A model generated the notes under the pieces. It saw only the letters and a program-made list of their open reading frames with translations, was not told where the DNA came from and ran no database searches. This document shows, one piece after another, positions 1-9,126 of a stretch of 33,536 nucleotides of DNA. The stretch comes from Thiogranum sp. (GTDB taxonomy: Bacteria; Pseudomonadota; Gammaproteobacteria; DSM-19610), in the NCBI GenBank assembly GCA_022340245.1, contig JAJDOI010000066.1, positions 1-33,536 on the forward strand, given 5' to 3'. Within the stretch, counting starts at the first letter, position 1, and the number at the start of each line of letters is the position of its first letter. The position numbers and the translations under genes were made by a program.

Positions 1-228
1 GCATGGATGGGCTCAACTCACTTCCTGACCAGGACGCTGAATCGGGTGAGTGCGGAGATGCGTTTGCATGTGCTCGCTTATAATCTGAAGCGTGTTATGA
101 CCATCCTGGGTGTTAAGCCACTAATCCAGGCGATGCAGGCACAGAAGCCTGTATTTGCCTTACAAAACAGGCGCACTCAGTACCTCTCTGGCGTTTTGAT
201 GGTCGCTACTAAAAACATACGTCAATAG
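1..228 (+). pseudogene. 3' end of an IS1182/IS5-like transposase (cut by window edge)
   Basis: The frame is open from the first base and stops at 226-228, so only the C-terminal ~75 residues are visible. They read WMGSTHFLTRTLNRVSAEM followed by LHVLAYNLKRVMTILG, the characteristic C-terminal block of IS1182-type DDE transposases, where the last helix carries the catalytic Glu neighbourhood and the AYNLKR motif. Whether the element is complete lies outside the window. The bases after the stop (roughly 310-350, containing tttctacacagcttgggcc) resemble the usual non-coding 3' end of such elements, so the IS boundary is probably near 350, but the inverted repeat cannot be confirmed without the left end. 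Confidence 0.72.
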
Positions 229-602
229 TCCGGTAAGTCATGCACTGAAAACACGCGCCCTGATGACTTTGAGAGTGCCTGGGGACGCCGCTTCTGACTA
301 CTCTGGTCAGAATTTCCTGGTTTCTACACAGCTTGGGCCACAAGCCGACATTTCCCAAGCATGGTTCGATGTCTGAAATGCCGCAGATCCGGACATTCCC
401 AGCACGTAGTTGATACTTCCGACTCCGACCAAAAGCGTACATTAGGTTACTGATGTTTAGTGACTTCTTGATGACACTTCCCATCGAAAGCCTTACTTTT
501 TCGGCAATGCGACTGGCCAAGTGTCGATGTTCGAAGCATACTTAGCACTTAGCCAGGCGCGCGCAATACCGCTGTGCTCGGTCGATGGATACACGGTTGG
601 CC
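229..602. other. 374-bp non-coding gap between IS end and ATPase gene
   Basis: No convincing gene is seen. The left part is probably the IS 3' end and the right part the upstream region of the ATPase gene at 603. A minus-strand open frame at 209-520 has no recognisable protein features and low coding character. No promoter matched well enough to call. Confidence 0.5.
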
Positions 603-3029
603 ATGAGTCAGGACTTTTACCACTTGCATTCGGATCCGTTTCGATCGATCCCTGATCCCGCCTGTTACTTTCCCAGTGTGTGTTGTTCCACGGCACTAAC
701 CGCGATGCGGAATGCGTTGCAGCAGGGGGAAAGTTTTGTCACGGTGACGGGCTTGCCGGGCACTGGCAAAACCACCTTGATCGAGCAGTTTCAATCCGAA
801 CTCGATTGCGAAAGCGTCTGTATCGCCAAGCTGAATAGCACCCGCATGCGAGTCGAAGACCTGTTGCGCACGATCTGTTTGTCGCTGGCCGTGGACGTCG
901 ATGGCCAGGACAAGGGCGGTATGCTCTACCGACTCCGGAAGTTTTTGCTGCGGTGGGCAGAAATGGGTCGCTGCACCTTGCTTTTGGTCGATGAAGCGCA
1001 GGACTTGTCGCCACAGGCGCTGGAGGAGCTGCGCCTGTTGGGAAATCTACAGCGAAATGGGCAGCCTGTGCTGCAGATCATTCTGGTCGGCCAGGAACCG
1101 TTGTTGGAAACGCTTCAGTTATCGGAATTGAAGCCGCTGTTTCAGCGCCTGGGTGCCGCTTGCCATCTCATGCCATTGCGGCTGCAGGAAGTGCGCGCTT
1201 ATATCGAACATCGTTTGCATTGTGCCGGCTGGGAGGGTAATCCTGTCTTCACCGAACACGCCTATCGCATGATCCATTGCTTTAGTGAAGGATTTCCACG
1301 AGAGATTAACAGGTTGTGCTCGCGCCTTTTGCGACGTGGATACGCCGAGAAAAAACATACGCTTTATAGTTTCGATGCCCTCATCGTGCTCAGAGACTTG
1401 CTCGAAGAACTACCCGGCTCTAGCCGTGAACAATCGTTTGCGGCATGTGTGGATATATTGAATGAGTCGCGGCGGGCGTCCGGAGACAGCCAAGATGTTA
1501 CCCGCGTAGAAGCTGACGCGCGGGCGCGGTTTTTGGAAGCTGAGCGTGAGTGGGTAAGGGCTTGGACGGCGAAAAACCGAACAGGGGATGATCGCCAAGG
1601 CCCGCTGGCGTCACTGCAAGGCAGCAAAGACTCGCCAGATTCAGCAGAAGGAGTGGCCAATCCCGTCTGTGCGTCACCGCCGCCGGTGTCCGCGCCTTCT
1701 GGGAAGCAGGTGAGCGATCTCGAAGACGCCAATGCGGTGAGCGAACGCTCGGAAGGCATTCCGATGACCGCCGGGGCAAACAACATTGCATCGGAAATCC
1801 AGTGCCAAAGCGCAAACCGAATCGAGCAGCCGGTGGTCCACAATGAAACTTCATCCATGGCATCGCATGCGCTCTCTCTGCGGTCCGCGCTTACTTGGGG
1901 TGCCCGGCTACTGCAGAAACAGCGAACGCGGCTCGTCTCAGTGGTACGAAACAGCGGCGGCTCACGGCAAGCGCTCAAATCCTTTGTTCCCTCGCCAGAC
2001 TATGCGGCCTTCCTATTCAGCGCGGGGGGCGCGGTAGCCGCGACCCTGCTGGTATTACTGCTTTTTGTGGAGGGGAACAATGAGGAGACGCAGGAGTCAT
2101 TGCCGCCGGTGGGGGAAAAACCACCAGCCCCAGAGCAGGTACTTGCCGAACAAAGCGTCGCGCTACCAAGCACAAAAGGCAATCCGGATGCGGCCGTTGT
2201 TTTCGATGATACTTTGGTGTGGGACAAGGCGATTCAGTATGGCGATACCCTGTCAACGGGATCCGACGACCAGCTGTCCACACCCCGAGCGACGCACGAC
2301 CTAACGCAAGAAAGCGACGACATGGAAGCCGCCTTGTCTGGCACCGCCTTCACTGCACCCCAGTCGGAACGCCTCTCGATCACGGAACTGGATGAGGCAG
2401 TGGAGGATACGGAACACGGGGCGAGTCCGGAACAGCGGTCAGAATCGGATGTGGTTGCGGCAACGCAATCGATTCCGGCCGCCCCGGCACCGGAACCCGC
2501 ACTCAGCGACGAGCAGGCGTTTGTGGCGGAGCCGATTGCGCCGGCTGATCCGGTGCCCTCTGAATACGTCACAAAACAGAAACAGGTAAGCAAATTGATG
2601 GCGCTGGCCGAGCAGGCGATTGAAGACAACCGCTTGACCGTTCCGGTGGACAACAATGCATTGCATTATTATCGCCAAGTGATCGAGCTGGCGCCGGACC
2701 ATGGCGAAGCGCAGGCCGGCATGCACCGCATTGCGCAGCGCTATGTCAAGCTGGTCGGACCTATGTTAGAGACAAAACAGCTCGATAGGGCCAAGACCTT
2801 TGTTGCCAGGGGCTTGATGGTCGCGCCGCACAATCAAGAGCTATTAGCGCTGAGAAATCGCATCGCAGCACTCGAAGCCTCACTGGCGGCGCAGGCGGAA
2901 ATGGCCACGATGGAGGCAGAAAGGCCGAGCCCGCCAATGGAGGAACCAGCGCAAGAAGAGGCACCGAGGCGTTTTTGGGACAAATTCAAAAGGTTTTTCC
3001 AAAACCCCGAACCGGCCGAGGCGCCTTGA
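603..3029 (+). CDS. ExeA/GspA-like AAA ATPase with TM segment and TPR-like C-terminus
   Basis: This 808-residue protein is read from ATG 603 (MSQDFYHLHSDPF), because ExeA/MshM-type ATPases begin with this 'Y..PF....DP..F' block; an ATG at 585 is possible. The N-terminal AAA domain has Walker A GLPGTGKT (about 50-57), Walker B LLLVDEAQ (126-133), a sensor LVGQ (161-164) and the GFPREINRLC helix (from about 230). A long low-complexity acidic linker follows, then one membrane helix at about 468-490, a periplasmic Pro/Glu-rich stretch, and a TPR-like pair (about 655-750, including HYYRQVIELAPDHGEA). Family knowledge: ExeA-type ATPases assist secretin or pilus assembly across peptidoglycan. No secretion or pilus genes lie nearby, so the partner is unknown. 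It is flanked on both sides by IS debris and may be part of a transferred segment. Confidence 0.85.
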   Translation: MSQDFYHLHSDPFRSIPDPACYFPSVCCSTALTAMRNALQQGESFVTVTGLPGTGKTTLIEQFQSELDCESVCIAKLNSTRMRVEDLLRTICLSLAVDVDGQDKGGMLYRLRKFLLRWAEMGRCTLLLVDEAQDLSPQALEELRLLGNLQRNGQPVLQIILVGQEPLLETLQLSELKPLFQRLGAACHLMPLRLQEVRAYIEHRLHCAGWEGNPVFTEHAYRMIHCFSEGFPREINRLCSRLLRRGYAEKKHTLYSFDALIVLRDLLEELPGSSREQSFAACVDILNESRRASGDSQDVTRVEADARARFLEAEREWVRAWTAKNRTGDDRQGPLASLQGSKDSPDSAEGVANPVCASPPPVSAPSGKQVSDLEDANAVSERSEGIPMTAGANNIASEIQCQSANRIEQPVVHNETSSMASHALSLRSALTWGARLLQKQRTRLVSVVRNSGGSRQALKSFVPSPDYAAFLFSAGGAVAATLLVLLLFVEGNNEETQESLPPVGEKPPAPEQVLAEQSVALPSTKGNPDAAVVFDDTLVWDKAIQYGDTLSTGSDDQLSTPRATHDLTQESDDMEAALSGTAFTAPQSERLSITELDEAVEDTEHGASPEQRSESDVVAATQSIPAAPAPEPALSDEQAFVAEPIAPADPVPSEYVTKQKQVSKLMALAEQAIEDNRLTVPVDNNALHYYRQVIELAPDHGEAQAGMHRIAQRYVKLVGPMLETKQLDRAKTFVARGLMVAPHNQELLALRNRIAALEASLAAQAEMATMEAERPSPPMEEPAQEEAPRRFWDKFKRFFQNPEPAEAP

Positions 3030-3090
3030 GGTTTAGGCAGAAGTAACGCCCTTTTCATCACTCGTCAACGGATCGTCCACGGTTAATGAG

Positions 3091-3112
3091 AACGGCCCCA
3101 TCAGGGGCCGTT
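3091..3112 (+). terminator. hairpin terminator after the ATPase gene
   Basis: A perfect 9-bp stem AACGGCCCC/GGGGCCGTT with an ATCA loop lies 61 bp after the ATPase stop. The T-tract on the plus strand is poor (gctgttg). On the minus strand the stem is followed by ctcatt. It also sits just beyond the end of the VPLPA-CTERM frame on the other strand, so it may act in both directions. Confidence 0.6.
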
Positions 3113-3123
3113 GCTGTTGATAA

Positions 3124-3544
3124 GATAAGTCGATTTCGTTTGCTTGCGTTTTGCAATTCCAACCAATCCGACCAGACCAGAACCCAATAACCATAACGCC
3201 GCTGGGACTGATACAGCTGTTACCGCGAAGCCTATAGTTCCGGTTCAGCAGTTTTCTGCGTCCCATTGGTCAGAGCAGTTGTGCGTCAATTCTTGCGTTA
3301 CAATTTTCATCAATACAAGTCTTCGCGATGGAAAAGCACCGTACACTATTACTGCCGCCAGCAGTAGCACTGCCCATGCAATCGCCAGAGGCAGCAAGAG
3401 GAGGACCATAAGCAGGAGCGACATGCTCGCTGTAGGTACTATGGTAATCATTGGCGTAATCATTCTCAATATCTCTCTAGTCGTCGATGGATGCCTACGC
3501 GTCACCACTTCAAACGTCCTGACTTGTACAAGAGTTTTGCACAA
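3124..3544 (-). pseudogene. decayed gene ending in a VPLPA-CTERM/PEP-CTERM sorting tail
   Basis: Read on the minus strand, the frame after an in-frame TGA at 3247-3245 encodes VPAALWLLGSGLVGLVGIA followed by KRKQTKS, that is the signature 'VPxPAALWLxGSGLxGLxG' hydrophobic segment plus basic tail of the VPLPA-CTERM class of exosortase substrates. The tail has no start codon of its own. Upstream in the same frame is a TTG-initiated 99-codon stretch (3544-3245). A second frame over about 3270-3470 reads like a secreted, Cys-containing region (CFSIAKTCIDENC), which suggests one gene broken by frameshift and stop. No exosortase gene is visible here. The sorting tail is clear to me; the extent of the ancestral gene is uncertain. 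Confidence 0.5.
3523..3532. promoter_or_regulatory. palindrome CTTGTACAAG
   Basis: A perfect 10-bp palindrome in an AT-rich region. The same core recurs as cttgtaca at 3628-3635 and, with one change, as tgcacaag at 3538-3545 (minus strand). The repeats cluster around a minus-strand promoter candidate, which would suit a repressor or activator binding region. Confidence 0.3.
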
Positions 3545-3574
3545 GATCTGGTATCCTGTTTCTGCGTATTTATA

Positions 3575-3602
3575 ATACTATACAAAAATTATACATTGTC
3601 AA
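3575..3602 (-). promoter_or_regulatory. sigma-70-type promoter candidate, minus strand
   Basis: On the minus strand a perfect TTGACA (3602-3597) is followed by a 16-nt spacer and TAGTAT (3580-3575). It points toward the decayed VPLPA-CTERM gene. The surrounding 3550-3640 is the most AT-rich part of the window. Confidence 0.4.
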
Positions 3603-3613
3603 TATTAAATATG

Positions 3614-3640
3614 ATAAATGTATAAGTCTTGTACATTTAT
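3614..3640. promoter_or_regulatory. 13-bp imperfect inverted repeat, operator-like
   Basis: ataaatgtataag and cttgtacatttat pair at 12 of 13 positions with a single central base, just upstream of the minus-strand promoter candidate. The shape and position suit a dimeric regulator site; an IS-related end is the alternative. Confidence 0.4.
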
Positions 3641-3714
3641 GGTTTTCGGGAAAGATTTCGGTCGGGCGTTCAGATTCCGGGGATGACGGGCCATGTTCGG
3701 AACGATGTTTCCGG

Positions 3715-4031
3715 GTCCTCCTGATCCGGGGACACCAACACGGCGTGAGCATGCGCCGCATTGAGCCCGGCAAGCCCAGCCAGAACGCCTACATCGAGTC
3801 GTTCAACGGACGGCTACGCGATGAATGCCTGAACAAGCATGGTGTTCCTGAATCTCGCCTATGCCCGGGCCGTGATCGAAGCCTGGCGGCGGGAATACAA
3901 CGAGGAGCGAGTAAAAAAGGCATTGGGTGGTGGTCGAACCGCAACCGTCCGCTGTATGTCTGCTTACAGTACGTTCCGGACATCGAGGCTGAAATTCGTT
4001 ACTTCTGCTTAGGGTCGAACCCGGAAGTTTA
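3715..4031 (+). pseudogene. frameshifted IS3-family transposase (orfB) C-terminal remnant
   Basis: The first frame gives RRIEPGKPSQNAYIESFNGR then LRDECLNKH, the integrase-core block of IS3-family OrfB that carries the catalytic Glu (in IESFNG). After CAT at 3838-3840 the family sequence continues in another frame from 3839 (FLNLAYARAVIEAWRREYNE, then KKALGG), so a small indel has broken the gene. The N-terminal two-thirds, with the first two catalytic Asp residues, is absent. It is a scar rather than an active element. Confidence 0.75.
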
Positions 4032-4196
4032 GCGTTTTATTAATTAGAAAATGCTAACAGGCGTATTCCGGCCAAAGTGTGCCGTTCAACAGTCGAGGGT
4101 CGCTATGATCTGGTGTTACTCTGCGGCCGCGCGCACGGCAATAACATAGAGCACCATCTCGACTTAATCGAATCCTTGTACCAGGAGACGATAGCG

Positions 4197-4225
4197 TGCC
4201 TGGGGCCAGGATTCGCCCCGAGGCA
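4197..4225 (-). terminator. strong GC hairpin downstream of the minus-strand gene at 4237
   Basis: TGCCTGGGGCC and GCCCCGAGGCA form a bulged stem just past the stop of the small membrane protein. No T-run follows on the minus strand, so termination is only plausible. Confidence 0.3.
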
Positions 4226-4236
4226 TCCAGAACAAA

Positions 4237-4593
4237 TCAGGAATGCGTGTAACCCACCACCAACAGCAACAGCGCGGTCATGGCCATGACCGCGTGGAGG
4301 CTGACGACAAACATCGGCGGTGGCGTGCGATGTTCGCGCTTGCTCATGCGCAGGGCCAGAAGGACCAACCCCCCGAACAGGGTCAGAACAAACAGCAACG
4401 CCGCATTGTTGTATAACATATGAACGGGACCGCCGAAGATCTGCCACCCCAGCAGGCCCAGGCCCAGCAGGGCGACGCCGGCGTGCCCCGCCGCCAGAGC
4501 CAGGGAACCCCGCCGATAGCGCACGCCCAGAACCACGAGCCACAGGCCAAGCACCGCCGCGAGACAAAACAGAACTATTGCGACAAGGATCAT
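4237..4593 (-). CDS. small four-helix membrane protein, function unknown
   Basis: This 118-residue protein starts at ATG 4593 (MILVAIVLFCLAAVLG), with GGGAAA a few bases upstream as a weak ribosome site; an in-frame upstream extension lacks hydrophobic character. Four hydrophobic helices are visible at roughly 1-20, 30-50, 58-80 and 92-116, separated by short basic loops (RYRRG, RMSKREHR). I do not recognise a named family. The gene stands alone between IS debris and the Gly/Tyr-rich protein gene and has its own extended -10 promoter candidate. Confidence 0.6.
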   Translation of the reverse strand: MILVAIVLFCLAAVLGLWLVVLGVRYRRGSLALAAGHAGVALLGLGLLGWQIFGGPVHMLYNNAALLFVLTLFGGLVLLALRMSKREHRTPPPMFVVSLHAVMAMTALLLLVVGYTHS

Positions 4594-4683
4594 GAATTTT
4601 CCCGGATCGTGGATAGCGATACAACGTTGGGCAGCATCATCACGGCGCCACATGTACGGGAGCCAGCGGATGCGTCAGCGAAC

Positions 4684-4692
4684 ATTATATCA
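4684..4692 (-). promoter_or_regulatory. extended -10 promoter for the small membrane protein gene
   Basis: The minus strand reads TGATATAAT, that is a TGn extension plus a perfect TATAAT, about 90 bp before the ATG at 4593. The -35 region 17 bp upstream is GC-rich and poor, as is common for extended -10 promoters. Confidence 0.45.
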
Positions 4693-4829
4693 GTTGACGG
4701 GGCCGACGGCCGGGTTGACACCAGCGGGCGCTCCCCCGTCAGGTATTACCAGGATAGCACCTGGCAGGTTGCTATTTACTAACTGACAAAGAACAGCGGC
4801 CGCCAATACAGGACATGGCATCGTGAAAA

Positions 4830-4860
4830 GAGAAAGGCCCGATTCAATCCGACCTTTCTC
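4830..4860 (-). terminator. Rho-independent terminator of the Gly/Tyr-rich protein gene
   Basis: GAGAAAGG and CCTTTCTC form an 8-bp stem around a 15-nt loop. Read on the minus strand the hairpin is followed by ttttcacg, and it lies about 140 bp after the minus-strand gene ending at 5000. The rest of the 4594-4999 gap holds no gene I can support. Confidence 0.55.
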
Positions 4861-4999
4861 CGACTGTCGACCTGGTCTGACGATGAATCCCGGCACAGGA
4901 TATTCATTTTCGAGACTGGGTGCGAATCGGAAAATGTCGGTGGCAATGTGCACACACACCTGCCACCGACTGCCGTATTGAGCGAGGCGTTTTAGCGGT

Positions 5000-5434
5000 C
5001 TACCTCACTTCCCCTTCGAGCTGCCTGATGCGATTTTTCAGCTGCTGCACTTCTGAATTGCTGGAGCCGCCCCCCGGCACAACGATCGTAGGCGTACCAC
5101 CATAGCCGCCGGGATAGGCGCCGTAGCCGGGATAACCACCGTAGCCGCCGGGATAGGCGCCGTAGCCGGGATAACCACCGTAGCCCGGATAGCCGCCGTA
5201 GCCGGGATAACCACCGTAGCCATACCCTGGACCACCATAGCCATAAGGGCCACCATAGCCATAGCCATAGCCAGGCCCGCCGCGATAGTCATCGTAACGA
5301 TCGTGATCCCTGTTGCCGCCCATCCACTTCGATGGATTCATCATATTGCCCATGTCGAACGCATAGGCCGTGCTCGCAAGCGATAAGCTGATCGCCACAA
5401 ATGCCACTCTGACTGTTTTTGCCTTGTTTTGCAT
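5000..5434 (-). CDS. secreted Gly/Tyr/Pro-rich repeat protein, sulfur-globule-protein-like
   Basis: Start ATG 5434 is chosen because an Sec signal peptide begins there (MQNKAKTVRVAFVAISLSLA, cleaved after TAYA), with AGGA upstream. The mature ~120 residues open with FDMGNMMNPSKWMGGN, then run through tandem GYGYGG and GYPGYGAYPG units and end in a short charged helix (EVQQLKNRIRQLEGEV). Sulfur globule envelope proteins of purple sulfur bacteria are small, exported and Gly/Tyr-rich in this way, and the MNP.KW.GG opening is to my recollection shared with such proteins, so that is the preferred role. A generic Gly-rich cell-envelope protein is the alternative. The C-terminal helix could mediate oligomerisation. 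Confidence 0.6.
   Translation of the reverse strand: MQNKAKTVRVAFVAISLSLASTAYAFDMGNMMNPSKWMGGNRDHDRYDDYRGGPGYGYGYGGPYGYGGPGYGYGGYPGYGGYPGYGGYPGYGAYPGGYGGYPGYGAYPGGYGGTPTIVVPGGGSSNSEVQQLKNRIRQLEGEVR
5096..5221. repeat. in-frame tandem repeats (39 bp x2, then 18 bp units)
   Basis: Two 39-bp copies (5096-5134 and 5135-5173, differing at one base) are followed by 18-bp derivatives (5174-5191 and 5192-5209) and the start of a third. All unit lengths are multiples of three, so copy changes keep the GYPGYG reading frame of the Gly/Tyr-rich protein. The pattern indicates recent slippage. Confidence 0.85.
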
Positions 5435-5664
5435 TGTTCCTGTACCTCCGATACTGTAACGCCATAACCTCCAGGTAAACGATACTCTGTTCCGTCTCCC
5501 TGCACCCTTATCCCACTCGCCGGTCATGGCGTCAAATAAAAGTACCGGTGTCCAAAATCAGATATGGCGCAGCAACAACGGGTAACTAGCAGGTGGACGC
5601 CTGTCTCCTGACCATCCCAGAACCATCGCGATACAGGGGATAAAGCATTATTACGTGTTGTTTT

Positions 5665-5692
5665 TTAATACATATTAACTGCTTTGGTACAA
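5665..5692 (-). promoter_or_regulatory. weak promoter candidate for the Gly/Tyr-rich gene
   Basis: The minus strand has TTGTAC (5692-5687), 16 nt, then TATTAA (5670-5665) inside an AT-rich patch about 230 bp before the start codon. It would give a long leader. Confidence 0.25.
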
Positions 5693-5716
5693 ATTCGATG
5701 CCCGGTGGAACGTGGA

Positions 5717-5983
5717 TCAGGTGGACGACAGACGGGTATCTTCGCGAGTGCCGCTGTCGTAGAGGATCATTTCCCACACCGCTGTGGACACATCGTGGCG
5801 CAGGATATAAATACCGCCGTCATCACCGCGCACTTTGAAATATTGATGTTCGGAATCAAGCCAGCGGTCCAGCACGCCCTGCACGGCTACTGCCCGCTCT
5901 CCGAGAAAGAAGCATGCCGGAGACTCCTCGCCGCGATCACCGGCGCAGCATTCGACTCGAATGGTTGCAGCGCGTTCGTTCAT
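5717..5983 (-). CDS. small conserved protein of unknown function (88 aa)
   Basis: Start ATG 5983 has a strong ribosome site (GGAGG five bases upstream). The 88-residue product (MNERAATIRVECCAGDRGEE...) has no signal or membrane segment. Its second half, DRWLDSEHQYFKVRGDDG then GIYILRHD, reads as a compact beta-rich fold and resembles short conserved hypotheticals that I associate with gammaproteobacteria. It follows the pterin dehydratase gene on the same strand after about 107 bp and may be co-transcribed. No function can be assigned. Confidence 0.65.
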   Translation of the reverse strand: MNERAATIRVECCAGDRGEESPACFFLGERAVAVQGVLDRWLDSEHQYFKVRGDDGGIYILRHDVSTAVWEMILYDSGTREDTRLSST

Positions 5984-6090
5984 CGTGCCTCCACCACCAC
6001 AATAGTGCGGTACAGAAATCCTATGCTGCACGGACGCGATGCGCATGCCAGGGGTAGCGGCAGTGTCCCGGTGTGAGCCATTCCAGCCGT

Positions 6091-6486
6091 TCAGCTGCCG
6101 GGCGAATCGTACTTGATATACTGGAAACGCGGATCATCAGGCGTACCGGCCAGCGGTCCTTCCTCGTTCCCGGGTTGCCACTGGATGAATTCCTCAATCC
6201 TGGCAGCCAGGGCGAAATCCTTGCCAGTAATTCCCCCAGCCTCATGATTTTGCAGTTTTACGCCAACCGAGGGATGGGAGACCGTCAGATCGGGATGGTG
6301 AAAGGCGGCCTCGGCCAGATGGCCGATCGCGTTGGTCACCATCAAGCTGGCCTTCCATCCGCCGGTATTATACCTGCGGCAAAGCCATCCATCCTCCAGA
6401 CACCAGAGCGGCAGCTCTGCCTTTAGCCTGGCCGCAGCTTCTTCGTCGGTACAGGATTCGTTCGCACTATTTTTGCGTCCACCCAT
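6091..6486 (-). CDS. pterin-4a-carbinolamine dehydratase (PCD/PhhB family)
   Basis: This 131-residue protein starts at ATG 6486 with GGAGG upstream. The core WKASLMVTNAIGHLAEAAF, HHPDLTVSHPSVGVKL, QNHEAGGIT is the PCD fold signature; His63, His64 and His81 match the catalytic histidines of the family, which dehydrates 4a-hydroxy-tetrahydropterin. No aromatic amino-acid hydroxylase lies nearby. In bacteria without one, PCD proteins have been linked to pterin or molybdopterin metabolism, which remains an inference here. The C-terminus (PGNEEGPLAGTPDDPRF...) is longer than in minimal PCDs. Confidence 0.88.
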   Translation of the reverse strand: MGGRKNSANESCTDEEAAARLKAELPLWCLEDGWLCRRYNTGGWKASLMVTNAIGHLAEAAFHHPDLTVSHPSVGVKLQNHEAGGITGKDFALAARIEEFIQWQPGNEEGPLAGTPDDPRFQYIKYDSPGS

Positions 6487-6585
6487 TACACACCTCCAGG
6501 TCCGGTGACGGCCGGACAGTTGCCGAGGCCCGCCATCCACTCAGGCGAGCACCATCAAAACAATTTGCAGCCGGGCCGGGCGTAA

Positions 6586-7413
6586 TCACTCATCGGCTCC
6601 CGTCAGCCGCAGGCTGTCCTGCCCGACCTTCTCATCGCGCACAGCCACCAGCAGCTTGCGTTTCTGGGCATCATCCACCATTTCCTTGAACGAACGATAG
6701 CCGTAGGACGACTCGGTAAACCCCGGCTGTCGCCGTTTCATGGTCTGCTTGACCATCGACCCCCACAATTTCTCTTCACCACCGCGTTCGGCGACGAGCG
6801 CCTCGATGGTTTCCACCATGAAGTCGAGCGCTTCCTGACGCCGTTCGTCCTCGGCCTTGCTCCCCGCCTTGTTCGCCGTGCCGGCGGACGACTTCCTGGT
6901 GCTCTTGCTCGCGGCGCGCTTTTTCTTGGCTTCCTGCTCGCGCACCAGGTCGTCGTAAAAAATGAACTCGTCGCAGTTGGCGGCGAGCAGATCCGAAGTC
7001 GCGGCCTTCACACCGATGCCTATCACATGCTTGTTGTTTTCCCGCAGCTTGGAGACCAGGGGAGAAAAATCCGAATCACCGCTGATGACGACGAAGGTAT
7101 CGACATGGGCTTTGGTGTAGCAGAGATCAAGGGCGTCGACAACCATGCGGATATCCGCGGAATTCTTGCCCGACTGGCGTACATGGGGAATATCGATCAA
7201 TTCAAACGCGGCTTCATGCATCGGCGCCTTGAAGTCCTTGTAGCGCCCCCAGTCGCAGTAGGCCTTCTTGACCACAATACTGCCCTTGAGCAGCAGACGT
7301 TCCAGCACCTTGCTGATATCGAACTGGGAATAATTGGCGTCACGCACGCCAAGCGCAATGTTCTCGAAGTCGCAGAACAAGGCCATATTGGTGATCTCGG
7401 GTTGTCCTGCCAT
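6586..7413 (-). CDS. NYN-domain RNase-like protein with OST-HTH (LOTUS) domain
   Basis: This 275-residue protein starts at ATG 7413, preceded by AGGAAAAGG. Residues 8-160 form a LabA/DUF88-type NYN (PIN-like) nuclease domain with the acidic motifs ALFCDFENI (Asp15), SADIRMVVDALD (Asp87) and SGDSDFSPL (Asp113, Asp115), all candidate metal ligands. A Lys/Ser/Ala-rich linker (160-195) leads to a C-terminal OST-HTH domain (about 200-272, including YGYRSFKEMVD). Family knowledge: this pairing occurs in putative RNA-processing regulators. It stands in its own transcription unit. Confidence 0.88.
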   Translation of the reverse strand: MAGQPEITNMALFCDFENIALGVRDANYSQFDISKVLERLLLKGSIVVKKAYCDWGRYKDFKAPMHEAAFELIDIPHVRQSGKNSADIRMVVDALDLCYTKAHVDTFVVISGDSDFSPLVSKLRENNKHVIGIGVKAATSDLLAANCDEFIFYDDLVREQEAKKKRAASKSTRKSSAGTANKAGSKAEDERRQEALDFMVETIEALVAERGGEEKLWGSMVKQTMKRRQPGFTESSYGYRSFKEMVDDAQKRKLLVAVRDEKVGQDSLRLTGADE

Positions 7414-7755
7414 TTGATTACCTTTTCCTGGAAGTGAGGGATTGCGAGCCTGCGGGGACGGCTGCCACACTTGCCGCGCGCCGCGAGCGCCTGAACATAC
7501 AGTCGAGCATAACCGACCTGTTTCGCGCGACTCAACCGGAAAACCGCACCCGCGGCGCGCTGTTCCGCCCCGACCGCCGTATATTCCCGGGCGAACGCCT
7601 TGCAACCGGGGATATTGCCCGGCGCAACCAACCGGTCACCACCAGGCCGACAAAAGCCGCCGCGGGATGCTTGCCTGCCGTTGCACTGCCTTTCGGCCGA
7701 GCCGTGGCGCACAAGACGCTCACCGCTCGCTGATCCGGGCGGTGCAGCCGGAGGG
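7414..7755. other. 342-bp intergenic region upstream of the NYN gene
   Basis: No gene is supported. Open frames here are GC-driven and lack protein features. It holds a promoter candidate for the NYN gene and the 3' flank of the response regulator gene, where I see no clear terminator. Confidence 0.5.
7506..7535 (-). promoter_or_regulatory. promoter candidate for the NYN gene
   Basis: The minus strand has TTGAGT (7535-7530), an 18-nt spacer and TATGCT (7511-7506), giving a leader of roughly 85 nt to the ATG at 7413. Confidence 0.4.

Positions 7756-9125
<1,370 letters not shown>

Positions 9126-9126
<1 letters not shown>

Noticed and set aside
209-520. 103-codon minus-strand open frame
   Set aside because: No recognisable protein features, and it overlaps the transposase end and probable IS non-coding tail.
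5096-5221. Regular repeats that could be mistaken for a CRISPR array
   Set aside because: Units are directly adjacent without spacers and encode GYPGYG repeats in frame.
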